Assembly: GCA_035937155.1 (NCBI GenBank)
Contig: DASYVJ010000109.1
Coordinates: 76,974-140,973, forward strand
Length of the DNA: 64,000 nt
Source: Palsa-870 sp035937155
Lineage (GTDB): Bacteria; Chloroflexota; Dormibacteria; Dormibacterales; Dormibacteraceae
Reading direction: 5' to 3'
The stretch's first letter is position 1. The number at the start of each line of letters is the position of its first letter. The position numbers were made by a program, and so were the translations under genes. Shown one piece after another: positions 58,634-64,000 of this stretch. The notes beneath the pieces are model-generated. The model saw only the letters and a list, made by a program, of their open reading frames with translations, was not told the DNA's origin and searched no databases.

Positions 58634-59521
58634 GTGCAGCAGCTGATTCCCGCGATCGGCTTCGGGCTGATCACGGCGTCGATCCTGGCGATCGCGGCCG
58701 TCGGGTTCACCCTCCAGTTCAGCGTGACGAACATCCTGAACCTCGCCTATGGCGACATCATGACGGCCTGTGCCTTCGCCGCTTATCTCGCGAACCACGC
58801 CGGGGTGAACATCTGGATCTGCCTGGTGATTGCGGCTCTCTTTGGAGCGGTCTTCTCAATGGTGCTGAACCGATACGTGTATTTCCAGTTTGTCCGTAGA
58901 GGCACGAGGCTGTTCGCGATGATCATCGTGACGATCGCCGTCAGCTTGATCATCCAGAACGTGCTCCTCGCCATCTTCCGGCCGACGTTCTTCAGCTATC
59001 ACGCCGACGCCGGGTCCTCCTACCACTTCGGTTCCATGGTCTTCACCGGCAGCCAGCTGGCGATCATGGTCATCGCTGTGATCGCGATGCTGTGCGTGCA
59101 CGTCCTGTTCACCCAGACCAAGCTCGGCAAGGCGATGCGAGCGACTGCCACCAATCCGTCCCTCGCGCGCAGCTGCGGCATCGCCACCGATCGCGTCATC
59201 GACGTCGCGTGGCTTCTGTCCGGTGCGCTGTGCGGTATCGCCGGAGTGGTCCTGGTCCTCAATACCGCCACCTTCAGCGAGACGACGGGAGCCGGCTTCC
59301 TGGTGCCAATCATCGCCGCGGCTGTCCTGGGCGGGATCGGACAGCCCTATGGCGCGATGCTCGGGGCGATCACCATCGGGTTGGCCGGCGAGATATCGGC
59401 GGCTCTGATCAGCCCCGCATACAAGGGCGTGGCCGCGTTCGCGATCCTCATCGTTGTGCTGCTCGTCCGCCCGCAGGGCATCCTGTCCGAGGTCGCGGAT
59501 GCCAAGGAAGTGGCGGCATGA
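58634..59521 (+). CDS. livH: Branched-chain-type ABC permease LivH
   Basis: A 295-residue permease with about eight helices. AIAAVGFTLQFSVTNILNLAYGDIM is the conserved N-terminal region, and MRATATNPSLARSCGIATDRV is the cytoplasmic EAA-like loop. GGAGG lies 6 nt before GTG 58634. The ligand of the system could be an amino acid, amide or urea; the neighbouring DUF1989 gene favours a nitrogen compound. Confidence 0.92.
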   Translation: MQQLIPAIGFGLITASILAIAAVGFTLQFSVTNILNLAYGDIMTACAFAAYLANHAGVNIWICLVIAALFGAVFSMVLNRYVYFQFVRRGTRLFAMIIVTIAVSLIIQNVLLAIFRPTFFSYHADAGSSYHFGSMVFTGSQLAIMVIAVIAMLCVHVLFTQTKLGKAMRATATNPSLARSCGIATDRVIDVAWLLSGALCGIAGVVLVLNTATFSETTGAGFLVPIIAAAVLGGIGQPYGAMLGAITIGLAGEISAALISPAYKGVAAFAILIVVLLVRPQGILSEVADAKEVAA

Positions 59522-60510
59522 CCGACTCGATGCAGTTCTACATCACGACGCTGCTGATCTATCTCTTCATCGACATCATCGGCGTGCTGGGACTCAACCT
59601 CCAGTTCGGCGTCGCGGGGATCATCAACTTCGCCTACATCGTCTTCGTCGCCGTGGGCGCCTATACGGCCGCGGTGGTCACGCTCGGCCCGGACTCGCCG
59701 GGGAACTTCCAGCACTACATGTTCGGCGCCAACTGGCCGTTCCCGCTGCCCATCCTCGCGGGCGGCGCGACCGCCGGTCTTCTTTCGCTGGTGGTCGGGG
59801 TGATCAGCCTCAGACGGCTGCGCAGCGACTACCAGGCGATGGTGATGCTCGTTTTGTCCCTGATCGCCACCCTCGTGGCTTCGAACTGGGTGGGCCTGGT
59901 CAACGGGCCTGCGGGGCTGGCGGTCATCCCGCAGCCGCTTTTCGATCAGCTCGGTCTGTCGTCACTCGAATACCAGTGGGTCTATGCGGTATGGACGGGT
60001 TTCCTCGCGCTGCTCACTTTCCTTTTCGTCCAGGGGATCACCAACTCGCCGCTGGGCAGGACTCTGCGCGCGATGCGCGACAACGACCGTGCGGCGGCGG
60101 CGCTCGGCAAGGGCGTGGTCGGCCTGCGCCTGATGATCTTCGTCGTCGGCGGTGTCATCGCCGGAATCAGCGGTGCCGTGTTCGTCGAGTTCATCCAGGC
60201 GTGGTCGCCAGGGTCGTGGCTGTACCCCGAGACGTTCGTGTTCCTGGCCGCGGTGCTCATCGGCGGCAGCGCGAACAACTGGGGTGTCATGGTCGGCACG
60301 CTGCTGGTGCCGGTTGGATTTCTCGAGGCGACCCGCTTCCTGCCGCCGATCTTCTACACCGGCTTTATCGAGGCCATGCAGTGGGTCGCTGTCGGCCTGC
60401 TGATCCTGCTCTTCCTGTGGTTCCGCCCGAATGGCCTGTTCCCCGAGAGGCCCGGCCGCTTCCGGCACAAGCCGGTCGCGCCAGCCCAACCGGAGGCTGC
60501 TCAACAGTAG
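59518..60510 (+). CDS. livM: Branched-chain-type ABC permease LivM
   Basis: A 330-residue permease: IDIIGVLGLNLQFGVAGIINFAYI in the first helices, RTLRAMRDNDRAAAALGKGV as the EAA-like loop, and FVFLAAVLIGGSANNWGVMVG near the end. ATG 59518 overlaps the LivH stop (ATGA). Confidence 0.92.
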   Translation: MTDSMQFYITTLLIYLFIDIIGVLGLNLQFGVAGIINFAYIVFVAVGAYTAAVVTLGPDSPGNFQHYMFGANWPFPLPILAGGATAGLLSLVVGVISLRRLRSDYQAMVMLVLSLIATLVASNWVGLVNGPAGLAVIPQPLFDQLGLSSLEYQWVYAVWTGFLALLTFLFVQGITNSPLGRTLRAMRDNDRAAAALGKGVVGLRLMIFVVGGVIAGISGAVFVEFIQAWSPGSWLYPETFVFLAAVLIGGSANNWGVMVGTLLVPVGFLEATRFLPPIFYTGFIEAMQWVAVGLLILLFLWFRPNGLFPERPGRFRHKPVAPAQPEAAQQ

Positions 60511-61281
60511 ATGGACAAGCAGCCGCAGGCGATCCTCGCCGTCCGCGACGTGCGCCGCGATTTCGGCGGCCTGAAGGCGGTTGACGGCGCGTCGTTCAGC
60601 GCGCTGCGTGGCCACGTCACCGGTCTGATCGGGCCCAACGGGGCCGGCAAGTCGACCCTGCTGGGGATCATCGCGGGCGCGATCAAACCGCGCTCGGGAA
60701 CGGTCACCTTCGACGGAAAGGACGTCACCGGCTTACCGCCGAACCAGATCGCACGGCGCGGCCTCATCCGCACCTTCCAGCTGTCCGCCGAGTTTTCGAA
60801 GCTAACGGTGCTCGAAAACCTCCTCGTCGCCGCGCCCGCGCAGAAGGGCGAGTCGCTGCTCGGTGCGGAGCTGGGCCGGCTGTACTGGGGGCCCGGCGAG
60901 GACGCGCTCGTCGATACGGCCCGAGAGGTGCTCGATCGCTTCGCCATGACGCCCAAGGAGAACGAGCTGGCCGGCAACCTCAGCGGCGGCCAGAAGAGGC
61001 TGCTCGAGATCATGCGAGCGCTGATGGCAAAGCCAAAGATGCTGCTGCTCGATGAGCCCTTCGCAGGGGTGAACCCGACGCTCGCGCGCGAGATCGAGCA
61101 GTACCTCCTCGGCCTGCGGGACGAGGGCCTCTCGATGATCATGGTCGAGCACGAGCTCAACGTCGTGGAGCGACTTTGCGACCCCGTGGTGGTTATGGCG
61201 CAGGGCCGGGTGATCTCCGAGGGCACGATGCGCGAAGTCACCACTCGGCAGGAGGTGCTCGATGCCTACCTCGTCGGCTAG
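60511..61281 (+). CDS. livG: Branched-chain-type ABC ATPase LivG
   Basis: A 256-residue ATPase: Walker A GPNGAGKST, RTFQLSAEFSKLTVLENLL, signature LSGGQKRLLEIMRAL, Walker B MLLLDEPFAGVNP and switch His in MVEHELNVV. It starts directly after the LivM stop and overlaps LivF by 20 nt. Confidence 0.93.
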   Translation: MDKQPQAILAVRDVRRDFGGLKAVDGASFSALRGHVTGLIGPNGAGKSTLLGIIAGAIKPRSGTVTFDGKDVTGLPPNQIARRGLIRTFQLSAEFSKLTVLENLLVAAPAQKGESLLGAELGRLYWGPGEDALVDTAREVLDRFAMTPKENELAGNLSGGQKRLLEIMRALMAKPKMLLLDEPFAGVNPTLAREIEQYLLGLRDEGLSMIMVEHELNVVERLCDPVVVMAQGRVISEGTMREVTTRQEVLDAYLVG

Positions 61282-62053
61282 CGAGAGCGGCCGGCCGAAG
61301 GCGCATCTCCTCATCGAGAACGTGACCGCCGGCTATGGGGGCGCGCCGATCGTCAATGCGGCGTCGGCGTCCGTCGGGCTGGGCGAGATCGTGACCATCG
61401 TCGGTCCGAACGGTGCTGGGAAGAGCACGTTCTTGAAGGCGGTTGTGGGCATGATCCCAGCCATGAGCGGCCGGGTGCTGATCGGGGATGAGGACGTCAC
61501 GAACATGCACGCCAACCACCTCGCGAGGCGGGGACTCGGCTACGTGCCTCAGGTCAATGACGTGTTCAACACGCTCACGGTCGTCGACAACCTCGCCATG
61601 GGCGGCTATCTGTTGGGCAAATCCGAGACCGCCAGCCGAACAGAAGCGGTGCTGGAAATCTTTCCGGCTTTGAAGAAGATGCTCAAGCGGACGGCCAGCA
61701 AGCTCAGCGGGGGCGAACGCAAGATGCTCGCGATGGCGAGGGTCCTCATGCTCGAGCCTCGCATCCTCGTGCTCGACGAGCCGACCTCCAACCTCAGTGC
61801 GGAGCTCTCGAGGATGCTGCTGGAGGACCACGTTCGGCGGCTGGGGCGGTCGGGCACGGCCGTGCTCATCGTGGAGCAGAAGGCGCTGGCGGCTCTCACG
61901 ATCTCCGACTGGGCGTACGTGATGGCCGGAGGAGCCATGAAAGTCTCCTCGGCCGCGAAGGACTTGCTGGAGCGAAAGGACATCGGCGAGGTGTTCCTCG
62001 GCCGCACCACCGGTCAGGCGGAAATACCCAAGGCATCAGGCGGAACGGGTTAA
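61262..62053 (+). CDS. livF: Branched-chain-type ABC ATPase LivF
   Basis: A 263-residue ATPase: Walker A GPNGAGKST, GYVPQVNDVFNTLTVVDNLAMGG, signature LSGGERKMLAMARVL, Walker B LVLDEPTSNLSAE. The switch His, normally in VEHD or VEQN, is VEQKALAAL here, as in many LivF proteins. It completes the importer. Confidence 0.92.
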   Translation: MPTSSASESGRPKAHLLIENVTAGYGGAPIVNAASASVGLGEIVTIVGPNGAGKSTFLKAVVGMIPAMSGRVLIGDEDVTNMHANHLARRGLGYVPQVNDVFNTLTVVDNLAMGGYLLGKSETASRTEAVLEIFPALKKMLKRTASKLSGGERKMLAMARVLMLEPRILVLDEPTSNLSAELSRMLLEDHVRRLGRSGTAVLIVEQKALAALTISDWAYVMAGGAMKVSSAAKDLLERKDIGEVFLGRTTGQAEIPKASGGTG

Positions 62054-62066
62054 GTGAGGAGCTGAG

Positions 62067-62123
62067 ATGGAGAGTGTCGGAAGGAAGGCGATCATCGACC
62101 GGATGACGGAGACAGCCGTCTGA
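62067..62123 (+). CDS. 18-codon small ORF coupled to the DUF1989 gene
   Basis: A strong GAGGAG Shine-Dalgarno lies 5-6 nt before ATG 62067, which encodes MESVGRKAIIDRMTETAV and stops at TGA 62121-62123. The stop overlaps the ATG of the DUF1989 gene (TGATG). The downstream gene has no clear Shine-Dalgarno of its own, so the peptide could serve to couple its translation to the Liv operon. No homologue is recognised; the peptide itself may have no function. Confidence 0.4.
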   Translation: MESVGRKAIIDRMTETAV

Positions 62124-62755
62124 TGGGCGCAGTCAACGAGGTCCTGATTCCTGCCGGTCACGGGCGGGCGTTCAAGGTTCCGAGGGGGGCGTTGCTCGAG
62201 ATCATGGACGTGGAGGGAGAGCAGGTCGCCGATTTCATCTCGATCATCGAGACGGATCCCCAGGAGTGGCTGTCCGCGACGCACACTCGATCGACAACAC
62301 TGCGGCTGAATCTCAATGTGCATGATCGCCTGCAGACCAACTGGCGGCGCGACATGTACGAGGTGGTCAGCGACGACGTAGGCATGCATGACCTGATCAC
62401 CTCAATGTGCGACGCCCGCCGATACAAGCTCGACTATGGCGTCGAGGAGCATCGCAGCTGCCGCAGCAACTTCACCGAGGCCCTGGCTCCCTGGAACTAC
62501 GAGGAGTGGCAGATCCCCGACGTCATCAACATCTTCCAGAACGCGCCCATTCACCCCGACCGAACATTCGGCAACCAGGTGCCGACGAGCAAGCCCGGGG
62601 ACAAGATAGTGCTGCGCGCCCTGGTCGACGGCATCGTCGCCGCGATCTCCGCGTGCCCGCAGGACCTCAATCCGTGCAACGGATTTCGTCCGAGCCCGAT
62701 CCTGGCGAGGATCATCGACGACTCGTCAATGCGCGATGTGGAGAGTGAAAGCTGA
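62123..62755 (+). CDS. DUF1989 (urea carboxylase-associated) family protein
   Basis: A 210-residue protein. FKVPRGALLEIMDVEGEQVADFISI, STTLRLNLNVHDRLQTNWRRDMYEV, and DLNPCNGFRPSPILARI are hallmarks of the urea-amidolyase-associated DUF1989 family, in which conserved Cys and His residues bind metal (Cys in CRSNFTEAL and NPCNG). Members accompany urea and guanidine or biuret use. It is coupled to a short ORF upstream and overlaps the next SDR (TGATG). Confidence 0.85.
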   Translation: MGAVNEVLIPAGHGRAFKVPRGALLEIMDVEGEQVADFISIIETDPQEWLSATHTRSTTLRLNLNVHDRLQTNWRRDMYEVVSDDVGMHDLITSMCDARRYKLDYGVEEHRSCRSNFTEALAPWNYEEWQIPDVINIFQNAPIHPDRTFGNQVPTSKPGDKIVLRALVDGIVAAISACPQDLNPCNGFRPSPILARIIDDSSMRDVESES

Positions 62756-63552
62756 TGGATTTTCAACTGACCAACAAGGTCGCGTTTGTCACGGGTGCCA
62801 GCAAGGGCATCGGCCGCGCTGTAGCTGAGCAGCTCGCGTCGGAGGGCGCCGACGTGGTCATCACCGCGCGCACGGCTGAGCCATTGGAGCGCGCCGCTCG
62901 CGAGATCGAGGCGAAGACCAAGCGCGCCATAGTGCCGATGGCGGGCGACATGAGCAAGGCAGAGGACGTCGAGCGCTGCGTGGCCGCCACCCTGGAACGA
63001 TTCGGCCACATCGACATCCTGGTGGCATGCGCAGGCAGCTCGCCGGGCGGTTTGCTCGAGGAGCTGACCGAGGAGCATTGGTTCTCGAGCCTGAACTTGA
63101 AGTTCATGGGCTACGTGCGTTCGGTGCGGGCGGTCATTCCCCACATGCGCGAGCGAGGTGAGGGCGCGATCGTGCTCGTAGTCGGCAACGACGGGCTCAA
63201 ACCCAGCTACTGGGAGATGACGGCAGGCGTGGCCAACGCCGCCGACATCAACTTTGCGTCCTCGGTGGCCGAACAGTACGGCCGGTACGGCGTCCGCATC
63301 AACACCGTGAACCCTGGGCCGGTCAACACGGATCGTTGGGACGGGCTCGAGAAGGCTTTCGCGCGTGACAAGAAGGTCGACCAGAAGCGAGCGCATGAGC
63401 TGGCGCTCTCCTCCATACCGTTCCATCGCATCTGCGAACCGGCGGAAGTCGCTTCCCTGGTGACATTCCTGGCCTCACCACGAGCCTCATTCATCAATGG
63501 CGCCCACATACCGATCGACGGCGCCCAACGCAAGGCGCTGATGGACGTTTGA
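62755..63552 (+). CDS. SDR-family protein lacking the YxxxK catalytic pair
   Basis: A 265-residue SDR fold with an intact nucleotide site, VTGASKGIG at 13-21, and VACAGSSPGG in place of NNAG. Where the catalytic Tyr and Lys should stand (YSASKAA in relatives) the sequence reads AGVANAAD, so both are missing. The remaining C-terminal part is normal (RINTVNPGPVNTDRW, INGAHIPIDGAQ). It may bind NAD(P) without classical reduction, or use other residues. It overlaps the DUF1989 and hydrolase genes. Confidence 0.82.
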   Translation: MDFQLTNKVAFVTGASKGIGRAVAEQLASEGADVVITARTAEPLERAAREIEAKTKRAIVPMAGDMSKAEDVERCVAATLERFGHIDILVACAGSSPGGLLEELTEEHWFSSLNLKFMGYVRSVRAVIPHMRERGEGAIVLVVGNDGLKPSYWEMTAGVANAADINFASSVAEQYGRYGVRINTVNPGPVNTDRWDGLEKAFARDKKVDQKRAHELALSSIPFHRICEPAEVASLVTFLASPRASFINGAHIPIDGAQRKALMDV

Positions 63553-64000
63553 AGCGAGCTCGAAGTTCGGACGGCGTTGAGCTTCACTACGAAGAGACCG
63601 GACGCGGTTTTCCGGTCCTCTTCGTCCACGAGTTCGCGGGCGACCATCGAAGCTGGGCGCCACAGGTAGCGCACTTCGGAAAGTCTTGTCGATGCATCAC
63701 GTACGCGGCGCGCGGCTATCCGCCGTCGGATGTTCCAACCGACCTCTCCGCCTACTCGCAAGCGCAGGCGGTCGAGGACGCCGTCGCGGTGCTCGACGCA
63801 GCGGGCATCCAGGCCGCGCATGTCGTGGGTCTGTCGATGGGCGCCTTTGCGACGCTGCACCTGGTGCTGAGCCATCCGGATCGCGTTCGTTCGGCGGTCG
63901 TCGCCGGCGCGGGCTACGGCTCGCAGCCGGAGAAGCAGGAGCAGTTTCGCAAGGAGAGCCATGTCATCGCGGACGCGTTCGAGTCGCTGGGATCGGCGAA
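63549..64000 (+). CDS. Alpha/beta hydrolase, C-terminus cut by window edge
   Basis: The visible 150 residues begin at TTG 63549 inside the SDR stop (TTGA). FPVLFVHEFAGDHRSWAPQV is the oxyanion strand-loop, AARGYPPSD follows, and VVGLSMGAFATLHLVLSHPDRV contains the nucleophile elbow GLSMG with Ser. The remaining Asp and His lie beyond the window. It may hydrolyse an ester, amide or carbamate made in the pathway. Confidence 0.88.
   Translation, partial: MKRARSSDGVELHYEETGRGFPVLFVHEFAGDHRSWAPQVAHFGKSCRCITYAARGYPPSDVPTDLSAYSQAQAVEDAVAVLDAAGIQAAHVVGLSMGAFATLHLVLSHPDRVRSAVVAGAGYGSQPEKQEQFRKESHVIADAFESLGSA

Noticed and set aside
1..64000. CRISPR arrays, tRNA or rRNA genes, insertion sequences, integrases or attachment sites
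   Set aside because: I looked for regular short repeats, cloverleaf-like segments, transposase motifs and flanking inverted repeats and saw none; a covariance-model scan would be needed to exclude small RNAs.

Overview
Kind of organism. The window is GC-rich (about 65 percent by eye), gene-dense DNA with short intergenic gaps, many GTG and TTG starts and extensive 4-nt overlaps (ATGA, GTGA, TGATG). It holds ten luciferase-like (LLM, FMN/F420-type) oxidoreductases, CoA-ester enzymes, SDRs and several ABC importers. This fits a soil or groundwater high-GC lineage such as Actinomycetota, Dormibacterota or Chloroflexota; the sequence alone does not settle which. I saw no tRNA, rRNA, CRISPR array, phage or transposon.

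Part 1, 1-41 kb: a catabolic super-locus under one apparent operator. Multigene transcripts leave divergent promoter regions, and eight of these carry a copy of a 14-bp palindrome close to AACGAACGTTCGTT (1446, 9621, 17448, 24370, 27461, 30431, 35807, 39591). The last copy is in front of a TetR-family gene (39699-40382), the best candidate for the regulator. The palindrome was not seen beyond 41 kb. The genes suggest uptake and oxidation of an amino-acid-like or carboxylic substrate. They include a polar amino acid ABC importer, an aminotransferase, a proline-racemase-like enzyme, an ornithine-cyclodeaminase-like enzyme, a threonine-dehydratase-like enzyme and a complete 2-oxo acid dehydrogenase complex (E1 alpha, E1 beta, E2, E3). 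They also include two acyl-CoA ligases, MaoC hydratase, thiolase with its OB-fold partner, HpcH aldolase, a B12 acyl-CoA mutase-like protein, an acyl-CoA carboxyltransferase with split AtuA-like proteins, SDRs and LLM enzymes. The substrate itself is inferred, not shown.

Most striking item. At 17494-18033 lies a glutaredoxin whose CxxC motif reads UxxC: an in-frame TGA (17554-17556) sits exactly where the first catalytic cysteine belongs, and a hairpin with a G-starting apical loop follows about 23 nt later, as in bacterial SECIS elements. It is the first gene of the 2-oxo acid dehydrogenase transcript.

Part 2, 41-64 kb: stress-type and nitrogen-compound genes. A cytochrome-b561-like membrane protein and a DUF899 protein are divergent around a 26-bp inverted repeat. 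Then come an NCS1 permease and cytosine deaminase (codA), a class III nucleotide cyclase, a cupin and a crotonase. A leftward operon encodes a BMP-type nucleoside ABC importer, a nitrilase-family amidase, an XRE-cupin regulator and a cyclase-family hydrolase that carries two single-base frameshifts. The end holds an OYE-type oxidoreductase, RidA, a LivFGHM-type importer with its binding protein, a DUF1989 protein, an SDR lacking its catalytic Tyr/Lys and a cut-off alpha/beta hydrolase.
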